This document shows positions 7,590 through 13,785 of a stretch of 13,908 nt of DNA, in pieces. The notes beneath the pieces were generated by a model. That model was given only the letters and a program-made list of their open reading frames with translations. It searched no databases and was not told where the DNA came from. A program made the position numbers and the translations under genes. Within the stretch, counting starts at the first letter, position 1. Each line of letters starts with the position of its first letter. Source of the DNA: CAZYXO01 sp964651315 (GTDB taxonomy: Bacteria > Bacillota_I > Bacilli_A > RF39 > UBA660). Location of the stretch: assembly GCA_964651315.1 (NCBI GenBank), contig CAZYXO010000025.1, forward strand, positions 1 to 13,908, given 5' to 3'.

Positions 7590-7898
7590 TTATTTCTTTA
7601 AATTCAAAATCGTTAAGTTTTTCAACATATGATATTTTCGTGCTTCAAAATCAATACTTCTAATATGTTCACATAAAACCGATCCTTTAATTTTACTAGT
7701 ATCAGTTAATTGATAATGAGTTGGAAATTTTTTTGTGTTAGATGTTATAGGACATATTATTGCCATTTTAGTAAATTTATTATATTCATATTTGCTAAGA
7801 ACAATTGCTGGTCTTAATCCACTTTGTTCATGACCTTTAATTGGAGCGAAATCTAAAAAGCAAATATCTTTTTGTTTTGGTATATATGTTATTACCAT
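7590..7898 (-). CDS. mazF: MazF-type endoribonuclease toxin, C-terminus lost by frameshift
   Basis: The frame encodes 102 residues starting MVITYIPKQKDI. The MazF core is clear: DICFLDFAPIKGHEQSGLRPAIVLS (residues 11-35), with the conserved Arg of RPA, then ICPITSN (48-54) and HIRSIDFEAR (about 78-87). MazF proteins cut single-stranded mRNA and are held inactive by MazE. The ATG at 7898 is chosen because it overlaps the mazE stop (ATGGTAA), a normal translational coupling; a start 9 codons earlier is less likely. The frame ends after NLKK, but in the next frame the DNA reads EKLNDFEFKEIIDLIKSIIEI and stops at 7558, which is the expected last helix of the family. One extra A in the five-A run (minus strand, 7618-7622) would join them. 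The gene is therefore probably a recent frameshift or a sequencing error; activity without the helix is uncertain. Confidence 0.85.
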   Translation of the reverse strand: MVITYIPKQKDICFLDFAPIKGHEQSGLRPAIVLSKYEYNKFTKMAIICPITSNTKKFPTHYQLTDTSKIKGSVLCEHIRSIDFEARKYHMLKNLTILNLKK

Positions 7899-8149
7899 TT
7901 TTCTAAACCAATATCTTCTTGCCAATCATACTTTTCGATATTTCCTTTCTCACTTTCAGGTAAGTTTTTATATTCTTCAATTCTTTCTTCAATAGTTAAA
8001 TAATCTTTTGATATCTTATATATTACTATTTTATCATCCTCTTCATATATTCTTAATCTATCATTAGTTTTAATATTTAAGGATTTTAAAATATTACTAG
8101 GAATTCTTATTCCATCTGAATTTCCCCATTTTTGTAATTTTATTTCCAT
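7892..8149 (-). CDS. mazE: MazE-type antitoxin, AbrB/SpoVT fold
   Basis: The 85-residue product begins MEIKLQKWGNSDGIRIPSNIL followed by LNIKTNDRLRIYEEDDKIVIY (to residue 45), the swapped-hairpin AbrB/MazE DNA-binding domain with the hallmark KWGNS-x-x-(I/V)R(I/L)P. The C-terminal half is acidic (LTIEERIEEY, then YDWQEDIGLEKW), the flexible part that binds and blocks MazF. AGGAG lies 7 nt before the ATG. The gene overlaps mazF by 7 bp, the classic antitoxin-first order. MazE proteins with their toxin repress their own promoter; a 12-bp palindrome in the promoter spacer at 8182-8193 fits as operator. Length is normal and the frame is intact, so the antitoxin can still be made although the toxin is truncated. 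Confidence 0.9.
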   Translation of the reverse strand: MEIKLQKWGNSDGIRIPSNILKSLNIKTNDRLRIYEEDDKIVIYKISKDYLTIEERIEEYKNLPESEKGNIEKYDWQEDIGLEKW

Positions 8150-8171
8150 AATTTTTCTCCTATCTAATTAA

Positions 8172-8200
8172 AGTATATACATTGTTTAAACAAATGTTAA
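8172..8200 (-). promoter_or_regulatory. mazEF promoter with palindromic operator
   Basis: On the minus strand TTAACA (8195-8200), exactly 17 bp, then TATACT (8172-8177) match a sigma-A promoter at 5/6 in each hexamer. The spacer holds TTGTTTAAACAA (8182-8193), a perfect 12-bp palindrome placed where a MazE or MazEF complex would compete with polymerase. The AGGAG site of mazE is about 10 nt downstream of the -10. Confidence 0.65.
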
Positions 8201-8232
8201 TATTTTTTAATTTAATCTATTTGGTTTCCTTT

Positions 8233-8278
8233 ACTATTTTTAATAGTTTGTCTAAATACTCTACCATATATAATGGTA
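8233..8278. repeat. Two short inverted repeats upstream of mazE
   Basis: ACTATT-TTT-AATAGT (8233-8247) and TACCAT-ATATA-ATGGTA (8262-8278) are perfect 6-bp dyads. They lie between the 32-bp array and the mazEF promoter and could be extra operator sites or leader hairpins. A weak promoter-like pair, TTGCAA (8293-8298), 17 bp, CATTAT (8270-8275), overlaps the second one. Chance occurrence is possible. Confidence 0.4.
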
Positions 8279-8283
8279 TAAAA

Positions 8284-8362
8284 ATCACGCTTTTGCAACA
8301 TTTTTAATGCTTTTCATCACACTTTTGCAACATTTTTCATGTATTTTATCACATTTTTGTAA
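8284..8362. repeat. Three direct repeats of a 32-bp unit upstream of mazEF
   Basis: A 15-nt core, TTGCAAAAGYGTGAT on the minus strand, starts at 8298, 8330 and 8362 (last copy TTACAAAAATGTGAT), a period of exactly 32 bp. Copies two and one match at about 26 of 32 positions over the whole unit, including the AAAAATG tail. The outermost copy reads GTGATAAAAT, identical to the promoter core of the array at 2944-3039, and fits an extended -10. The array starts directly after the T-tract of the Fic terminator. Confidence 0.85.
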
Positions 8363-8387
8363 AAAACACATTATTTCTAATGTGTTT
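8361..8387 (-). terminator. Intrinsic terminator of the Fic gene
   Basis: On the minus strand AAACACATTA (8378-8387) and TAATGTGTTT (8364-8373) form a perfect 10-bp stem closed by a GAAA tetraloop, followed by T residues to 8361. It lies 10 nt after the Fic stop codon. This is the cleanest terminator in the window. Confidence 0.88.
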
Positions 8388-8397
8388 CAAAATCGAA

Positions 8398-9051
8398 TTA
8401 AATTATTCCATCTATGCAATTATCATATATCCATTTTTTAATATTTGTATTGTCGTTTGTTTCATAAAAATTTATTAATACTGTTAAATAATCGCCTATT
8501 TTATCTACTGGAATAGCTATTATTCCTTCTCCATTTTTTATCATTTCTTTATTTGCAATCAAGTTAGCAACCCTTTTATTTCCATCTAAGAACATTTGAG
8601 ATTTTTGAATCCAGCAAAACAATGTTATACATCTATCCAGAGAATTTTCTATATTCATAATTTCTTTTAATTCATCATCATAATTACATTCACTTGGAAG
8701 TTTTGGCCGCCATGAAGTTCCAGTTATACCAACTCCTTTAGTTCGATATTCACCTAATGGTTCAATATTTTGACCTTTACAAATTTGAAAATGTATTTTT
8801 TTTATATATTCAGTTGTTAATTCTTCATTAATTGTTTCTAATACAAACTCCCACGCATCTTTTAATCCCTTTAATTTCATCATATCATCAATCGATATTT
8901 TACCAGTATTTACATTATTTATAAAAGACACAATATCTGCAAATGTTACTGCTATTCCTTCCAGATTAGCACTTTTGTAAAGATTATCTACCAATTTTCT
9001 TTTGGCAAAAAATATGTTATCTTCTTTACTCATTTTATATTTACTTTCCAT
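8398..9051 (-). CDS. Fic-domain protein with non-canonical active site
   Basis: The 217-residue product has a Fic fold: GEYRTKGVGITGTSWRPKLP (100-119) is the typical strand before the core, and the active-site loop is SQMFLDGNKR (151-160). In canonical Fic enzymes this loop is HPFxDGNGR and its histidine activates the target hydroxyl for AMP transfer; here that position is Gln152, while Phe154, Asp156, Asn158 and Arg160 are kept. Residues 27-32 read SANLEG, matching the (S/T)xxxE(G/N) inhibitory helix of class II Fic proteins, so the ATP site may be self-blocked. AMP transfer is therefore doubtful; another phosphotransfer or a binding role is possible. The ATG at 9051 has only a weak GAAG-type site; Met7 is an alternative start. 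It lies between frr and mazEF, has its own terminator, and is not clearly part of either operon. Confidence 0.85.
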   Translation of the reverse strand: MESKYKMSKEDNIFFAKRKLVDNLYKSANLEGIAVTFADIVSFINNVNTGKISIDDMMKLKGLKDAWEFVLETINEELTTEYIKKIHFQICKGQNIEPLGEYRTKGVGITGTSWRPKLPSECNYDDELKEIMNIENSLDRCITLFCWIQKSQMFLDGNKRVANLIANKEMIKNGEGIIAIPVDKIGDYLTVLINFYETNDNTNIKKWIYDNCIDGII

Positions 9052-9079
9052 ACTTTATCATCTTCTTTCATAAATATTT

Positions 9080-9112
9080 AAAAAAAGAATTATACGTTCA
9101 TTAATTCTTTTT
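9080..9112 (-). terminator. Intrinsic terminator overlapping the 3' end of frr
   Basis: On the minus strand AAAAAGAATTA (9102-9112) pairs perfectly with TAATTCTTTTT (9082-9092) around a 9-nt loop; T residues run on to 9080. The 5' arm is inside the last codons of frr and the stop codon is at the start of the 3' arm. The all-AU-rich stem has a single G-C pair, so efficiency is uncertain. Confidence 0.6.
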
Positions 9113-9620
9113 CTTTTTCAGTTATTTTTTCATCAACTATTTTATTATATTTATTAATATTATCTTGGACATCTTCTAAATATAATTTTTCTTCATCTTC
9201 TCTATATTCTGCTTTTTTAATATCATTATTTGCATCTTGTCTAATATTTCTTAAAGCAATTTTTGCTTCTTCACCACTAATTTTAGCAGTCTTAACATAT
9301 TCTCTTCTTCTTTCTTCTGTAAGTTCGGGAACCACTAAAAATATTGCTTCTCCATTATTAGTAGGTGTAATACCAATATTTGCTTCATTTATTGCTTTTT
9401 CTATATCTTTAATACAAGATCTATCAAAAGGTTTTATCATTAACTGTCTTGCTTCAGGTACAGTAACATTTGCAACTGACATAATAGGGGTTGGTACACC
9501 ATAATACACCACATTAATCCCACTAACCATTCCAGGATTTGCTCTTCCTGCTCTAATATTAAGCAATTTGTTATCTAAAGCCTCAATAACTTTCTCCATT
9601 TTAAATGTAACATCATCCAT
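9090..9620 (-). CDS. frr: Ribosome recycling factor
   Basis: The 176-residue product is RRF, which with EF-G splits the post-termination ribosome so it can start again. Visible family motifs are NIRAGRANPGM (21-31), YYGVPTPI (39-46), EARQLMIKPFD (56-66), ELTEERRREYVKTAK (99-113) and RNIRQDANNDIKKAE (123-137). The length is slightly below the usual 185 and both ends look complete. The ATG has AGGAGAG 6 nt upstream, overlapping the stop of the upstream membrane-protein gene, so frr is the last gene of a three-gene operon. The usual partner pyrH (UMP kinase) is not next to it. A hairpin terminator overlaps its final codons. Confidence 0.95.
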   Translation of the reverse strand: MDDVTFKMEKVIEALDNKLLNIRAGRANPGMVSGINVVYYGVPTPIMSVANVTVPEARQLMIKPFDRSCIKDIEKAINEANIGITPTNNGEAIFLVVPELTEERRREYVKTAKISGEEAKIALRNIRQDANNDIKKAEYREDEEKLYLEDVQDNINKYNKIVDEKITEKEKELMNV

Positions 9621-9631
9621 AATTATCTCTC

Positions 9632-10387
9632 CTATTCGATTACTAAACTTCCTAAACTATCACTAAGTGATGTCTTAACAATATAATATACGTTTAATCC
9701 TTTATAGTCAATATAATAAATTGGTTTTAAATTGTTTAGTGTTTCTTCAACATTAACTACTAATTCTTCGCCTTCTTCTTTAGATACACTTGAAAGTTCT
9801 TTTCTAATTAAACTTTTTATTTCATCTAAATTAGTATTATATAATTCTAAAATCTCTTCTTCACTTAAAAGATCACCATCTTTTTTGGCATAAATATATG
9901 ATTTAGCATTAGTAAATAAAGGTCCTTCATAACAATTAAAATCATAATCTTTTATAACCAATGACATATATCTTAATGTATTATAAGTTTCATATATTCT
10001 TTCTTTAGCCGAATATATATTTTCTTCTTCATATAATACTTCTCTACCTTCTTCTAATTTCTCATTACTAATATATTTAACACTAGTTCTTATCGTATCC
10101 ATTTCACTTTTTAAAGTATTATTTAATTCTTCATTACCTTTAATATTAATAATAACATCTTTATAAGTTATATCTGGTTCTGTTGCAATAACTTTATAGT
10201 TTTCAAAATAGATTAAATCTTTTTTTTCATCAATTTTAACTATTTTAGTTTCTTCTATTGTTTTATTATTTTCGTTTTTTCTCTTTGGTTGAAAATTTTT
10301 AACTAAGAAATAACCACCAATTACTAAACCTATTATTACTAGAATAAATATTATTGCTTTTAAAATATTTGTTTTATAATCATCCAT
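9632..10387 (-). CDS. Membrane-anchored RsiV/DUF3298-like extracellular protein
   Basis: The 251-residue product has a short cytoplasmic start (MDDYKTN), one membrane helix at about residues 10-29 and a Lys-rich linker; the rest would lie outside the cell. The outer part follows the DUF4163-DUF3298 layout found in RsiV and PdaC: VIINIKGNEELNNTLKSEM (about 78-96), a strand-rich MSLVIKDYDFNCYEG region (141-155), then GDLLSEEEILELY and a C-terminal PIYYIDYKGLNVYYI that matches the family's last strand pair. The usual GGAH segment is replaced by EGPLF. RsiV is an anti-sigma factor triggered by lysozyme, but the cytoplasmic part here is only about 9 residues and no sigma-factor gene is near, so an anti-sigma role is unlikely. 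Its AAGGAT site overlaps the preceding stop region, consistent with an operon with frr. The domain call is by pattern only. Confidence 0.6.
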   Translation of the reverse strand: MDDYKTNILKAIIFILVIIGLVIGGYFLVKNFQPKRKNENNKTIEETKIVKIDEKKDLIYFENYKVIATEPDITYKDVIINIKGNEELNNTLKSEMDTIRTSVKYISNEKLEEGREVLYEEENIYSAKERIYETYNTLRYMSLVIKDYDFNCYEGPLFTNAKSYIYAKKDGDLLSEEEILELYNTNLDEIKSLIRKELSSVSKEEGEELVVNVEETLNNLKPIYYIDYKGLNVYYIVKTSLSDSLGSLVIE

Positions 10388-10393
10388 AATTCT

Positions 10394-10951
10394 TTATCCT
10401 TTATATTGCTTAAATATTATATTTAAGTTTTCTTTCTTATTACTTATAACATTACTTGTAAAATATTCACGAGCCTTTATATTATTTGGCATAAAATTAT
10501 ATTCAGTATCAAAATAAAGAACTGTTTTATCTTTTACTATTAATAAACTTGGTGCATATATTTCTTTAATAAAATCATCTCTAGTAATTAAATAATTATC
10601 TAACATATCTACTAATGTTTCATAATTTGTTCGATTATTTTTACGATCTTCATAAAAATTATAATAATATATTTTTTCAATATTATTTTCTTTTGCAACT
10701 TCATCAATCATTTTCGCATAGTAGTTAGAATATTCATTACCACCAAAACCAAAGAAAACAATACCACTATTATTCTTTATTATATCTAGCACTTTACTAC
10801 TAGTTGTATATTCAAAAACATTATTTTCACTAACTAATTCATATTCATCTCTAATATCCCTTTTTTCATTCTTTTTATAATCTCTAGTACCAAAAAAGAT
10901 AAATCCTCCAATTAAGAGTGCAATGCATAACCAATATATTAATTTTTTCAT
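10394..10951 (-). CDS. Membrane-anchored thioredoxin-fold protein lacking CXXC
   Basis: The 185-residue product begins MKKLIYWLCIALLIGGFIFFG, a signal anchor, followed by a Lys/Glu-rich linker. Residues about 60-140 look like a thioredoxin fold: SGIVFFGFGGNEYSNYYAKMIDEVAKEN matches the strand, active-site loop and helix of membrane thioredoxin-like proteins, and YAPSLLIVKDKTVLYF (about 133-148) contains the cis-proline strand. Where CPxC is expected the sequence reads NEYS, so neither redox cysteine is present; Cys9 in the membrane segment is the only cysteine. A redox role is therefore unlikely and a binding role is inferred. The ATG at 10951 is preferred over a TTG two codons earlier because it lies 9 nt after AAGGAG, while the TTG is only 3 nt away. 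It is the first gene of the operon with the RsiV-like gene and frr. Confidence 0.65.
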   Translation of the reverse strand: MKKLIYWLCIALLIGGFIFFGTRDYKKNEKRDIRDEYELVSENNVFEYTTSSKVLDIIKNNSGIVFFGFGGNEYSNYYAKMIDEVAKENNIEKIYYYNFYEDRKNNRTNYETLVDMLDNYLITRDDFIKEIYAPSLLIVKDKTVLYFDTEYNFMPNNIKAREYFTSNVISNKKENLNIIFKQYKG

Positions 10952-10980
10952 TATCAATTACTCCTTACTAATACATTTCT

Positions 10981-10986
10981 ATTATA
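10981..10986 (-). promoter_or_regulatory. -10 element of the thioredoxin-like/RsiV-like/frr operon
   Basis: A perfect TATAAT on the minus strand lies 30 bp before the ATG at 10951, so transcription would start near 10974. It is preceded by TATTG, as in the mutS promoter, but no good -35 is seen at 16-18 bp. There is also no strong terminator after mutS, so some readthrough is possible. Confidence 0.5.
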
Positions 10987-11034
10987 CAATAGATATAATT
11001 AATTTAGTATTATTTTTTAAATTTATTTACATTA

Positions 11035-13578
11035 TTATTTCGTTTTATTATATTTATTTTTTAATTCATATAAAGTATTAATTGCTTCTATTGGAGTCAT
11101 ATTAAGTGGTTCAATATCTTTTAAAATATCATCTATTGTAGGGGATTTTTTTTCTTCCATCAATAATGTTAATTGAACTTTTTTATTATCACTATCTTTT
11201 TTGATATTTTTTTCATAACTATTTAATATTTCTGTTGCATTCTCTAATATTGAATCTTTCATACCTGCTAATTTTGCAACATGTATTCCATAACTTTTAT
11301 CGACACTTCCTGGTTTTATTTTATGTAAAAATGTAATTGTACCATTTTCTTCCAAAGCACTTACATGAACATTTTTAATTTTGGGATATTTTCTTTCTAA
11401 TTTAGTTAATTCATGGTAATGAGTTGAAAATAATGTTTTGCATTTTATTTTATTATTGGCATATAAAAGGATTGCTTCTGCTAAACTTATTCCATCATAT
11501 GTTGCAGTACCACGACCTAGTTCATCAAATATTATCAGTGATTTATCTGTGGCATTATTAAGTGCATGAACACTTTCTTTCATTTCTACCATAAATGTTG
11601 ATTCACCACTTACTAAATCATCACTTGCTCCAATACGAGTAAATATTTTATCAAATACCATAATATTAGCACTTTTGGCAGGTATAAATGATCCCATTTG
11701 TGCTAATATTACTATTATTGCAGTCTGACGCATATATGTTGATTTACCACTCATATTAGGTCCTGTTATTATTATTGAATTGACACTATTATCCATATAT
11801 ATACTATTTGGAATATATTCGTCTTTACTTACTACTTCAATTACTGGATGTCTTCCATCAACTATTTCTAAAATAGATTTATTATTTAATTTAGGACGCG
11901 TAAAATTATATAAATCAGATACAACAGATAACGATAATATGGCATCTACTTTAGATAATTCACTTGCTGTATTTTTTATTTTATTAACATACTCTTTAAC
12001 TATTTCTTTTATTTTTAAAAACAATTCATATTCCAGTACAACTATTCTTTCTTCAGCATTTAAAATCATATTTTCTTTTTCTTTTAAAGAGGGCGAAATA
12101 TAACGTTCACAATTAGTTAGTGTTTGTCTTCTTTCCCAATTATATTCATCTTTTACTAAATTAACTTGACCTTTACTTACTTCAATGAAATAACCAAATA
12201 CTTTATTAAAACCTACTTTTAATGTTCTAATACCAGTTTCATCTTTTAAAGTTGATTCAAATGATGAAATATAATTTTTGCCATTTTTTCTAATATCTTT
12301 TAATTCATCTAATTCTTTATCATAACCATATTTAATAATATTACCATCTTTTATTGTAATTGGTGCATCTTCATTTATAGAGGATTCTAAAAGACTATAT
12401 AATTCACTAAATGTATCTATTTGATAATCAAACTCTAACAAATTAATTATTTCTTTAATTCTTGGCAATGGTTTAAAACTATTTTTTAATTGAATTAAAT
12501 CACGACCATTTAAATTACCACATATTACTTTACCACATAATCTTTCTAAATCATAAACATTATTAAGTAGAGTTCCTAATTCATCTTTTAAAATAAATTG
12601 ATTATTAAGTGTTTCAATCATATTATATCTTTTTTCAATTTGATTTATATCACGAAGTGGATTTAATAACATATCTTTAAGTCTACGACTACCCATTGCT
12701 GTTTTACATTTATCTATTAACCATATTAAACTATTCGTTCTTTCTTTTAAACGAATTGTTTCAATTAACTCTAAATTTCTAATTGTATTTATATTAAGTT
12801 CTAAATATTCTGTCTTATCAATTACTTTTGCATAAGTAAAATGACTTATTTCTTTCATTTCTGTTATTGTTAAATAATAAAGTAAATGTTCGACGCCTTT
12901 TTTAAGTCTTATATCAGTTATATTTTCAGTTAAATAATCATATTTTTCTTCTAAATAATTATTACTAATATTGATATTTATTCCATAAACATTTTTTAGT
13001 ATATTTGTTAATTCGACATCTGTATTATCTACTAAAACTATTTCTTTAATATTAAGTGCTAATACTTCATTTATTAATGATTCTTTATTATATTCTAAAT
13101 TTATTACATTTAAACTTCCTGTTGATATATCAGCATATGTTAATACATATAAATATTTATAATCAATTATACTTGCTATATAATTATGATCAAAACTATT
13201 TAATAATTCATTGTCTACTCGTGTTCCTATACTAATTATTTCGACTACTCCACGTTTTACAACACCTTTGGTTTTTCGTGGGTCTTCTAATTGTTCACAT
13301 ATTGCTACTTTATAACCACGACTTACTAATTTTTCAATATATGGTTTTACACTATGATATGGTACTCCACACATCGGAATACGTTCTTCTAATCCAGCAT
13401 TTTTACCTGTTAAAGTAAGTTCTAATTCTTTTGATGCAATAGTTGCATCTTCAAAAAACAATTCATAAAAATCACCTAAGCGAAAAAACAAGAGTTCACT
13501 TGCATGTTCTTTTTTAATATCTATGTATTGACTCATCATTGGACTAATTTTGTCTAAATCTACTTCATCTATTTTCAT
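11035..13578 (-). CDS. mutS: DNA mismatch repair protein MutS
   Basis: The 847-residue product is full length. The mismatch-binding domain has FRLGDFYELFFEDA (32-45), in which Phe37 and Glu39 correspond to the F-x-E residues that wedge into a mismatch, then IPMCGVPYHS (67-76). Connector, lever and clamp domains follow to about residue 560. The ATPase has DGRHPVIE (574-581), Walker A GPNMSGKST (606-614), the dimer-signature TFMVEMKE (661-668), Walker B LIIFDE (681-686) and STHYHEL (718-724). QLTLL (802-806) fits the beta-clamp-binding motif, which couples repair to replication. mutL, often next to mutS in Bacilli, is not within this window; miaB or cotE-like neighbours are not seen either. GGGGAAG lies about 6 nt before the ATG. 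It appears to be transcribed alone from 13600-13629. Start and end agree with the family. Confidence 0.97.
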   Translation of the reverse strand: MKIDEVDLDKISPMMSQYIDIKKEHASELLFFRLGDFYELFFEDATIASKELELTLTGKNAGLEERIPMCGVPYHSVKPYIEKLVSRGYKVAICEQLEDPRKTKGVVKRGVVEIISIGTRVDNELLNSFDHNYIASIIDYKYLYVLTYADISTGSLNVINLEYNKESLINEVLALNIKEIVLVDNTDVELTNILKNVYGININISNNYLEEKYDYLTENITDIRLKKGVEHLLYYLTITEMKEISHFTYAKVIDKTEYLELNINTIRNLELIETIRLKERTNSLIWLIDKCKTAMGSRRLKDMLLNPLRDINQIEKRYNMIETLNNQFILKDELGTLLNNVYDLERLCGKVICGNLNGRDLIQLKNSFKPLPRIKEIINLLEFDYQIDTFSELYSLLESSINEDAPITIKDGNIIKYGYDKELDELKDIRKNGKNYISSFESTLKDETGIRTLKVGFNKVFGYFIEVSKGQVNLVKDEYNWERRQTLTNCERYISPSLKEKENMILNAEERIVVLEYELFLKIKEIVKEYVNKIKNTASELSKVDAILSLSVVSDLYNFTRPKLNNKSILEIVDGRHPVIEVVSKDEYIPNSIYMDNSVNSIIITGPNMSGKSTYMRQTAIIVILAQMGSFIPAKSANIMVFDKIFTRIGASDDLVSGESTFMVEMKESVHALNNATDKSLIIFDELGRGTATYDGISLAEAILLYANNKIKCKTLFSTHYHELTKLERKYPKIKNVHVSALEENGTITFLHKIKPGSVDKSYGIHVAKLAGMKDSILENATEILNSYEKNIKKDSDNKKVQLTLLMEEKKSPTIDDILKDIEPLNMTPIEAINTLYELKNKYNKTK

Positions 13579-13599
13579 AACTTACTTCCCCGTATATTG

Positions 13600-13629
13600 A
13601 TTATACAATATTAAATACTTATTAAACAA
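13600..13629 (-). promoter_or_regulatory. mutS promoter
   Basis: On the minus strand TTGTTT (13624-13629), 18 bp, then a perfect TATAAT (13600-13605) precede mutS by 22 bp. The GGGGAAG ribosome-binding site follows. The -35 is weak. The terminator at 13654-13681 lies upstream, so mutS needs this promoter. Confidence 0.55.
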
Positions 13630-13653
13630 GAAAAAATTAAAAAAATGTAAAAG

Positions 13654-13681
13654 AAAAAAACCTTATTAAAAATAAGATTTT
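13654..13681 (-). terminator. Intrinsic terminator of the candidate small RNA upstream of mutS
   Basis: On the minus strand AAAATCTTATT (13671-13681) pairs with AATAAGGTTTT (13657-13667) around a 3-nt loop, an 11-bp stem with one T-G wobble. Seven T residues cover the 3' end. The T-run is on the minus strand side, which sets the direction; on the plus strand only four T residues follow. Confidence 0.75.
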
Positions 13682-13691
13682 CATATTTACT

Positions 13692-13785
13692 ACTGGGATA
13701 ACTTATTACTCGCACCACCCAGGAGCGATAAACATTGACACTTGGGATAATTTATTACTCGCACCACCCAAGAGCGAGAAACATT
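13692..13785. repeat. Tandem 49-bp repeat with compensatory change
   Basis: The 42-nt segments 13695-13736 and 13744-13785 match at 39 positions; their starts are 49 bp apart. One of the differences is a base-pair swap: G13722 with C13693 in one copy is A13771 with T13742 in the other, so the helix is kept. This points to selection on RNA structure rather than simple duplication. Confidence 0.85.

Noticed and set aside
7899..7925. Nine-codon N-terminal extension of mazF
   Set aside because: It lies inside mazE, has no ribosome-binding site, and MVITYIPKQKDI is the expected MazF beginning.
9089..9094. TATAAT as a -10 for the Fic gene
   Set aside because: It coincides with the frr stop and terminator arm and has no -35 at a suitable distance, so I did not list it as a promoter.
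11780..12103. 107-codon plus-strand frame
   Set aside because: It is fully opposite the mutS ATPase-lever region; composition is that of an antisense shadow.
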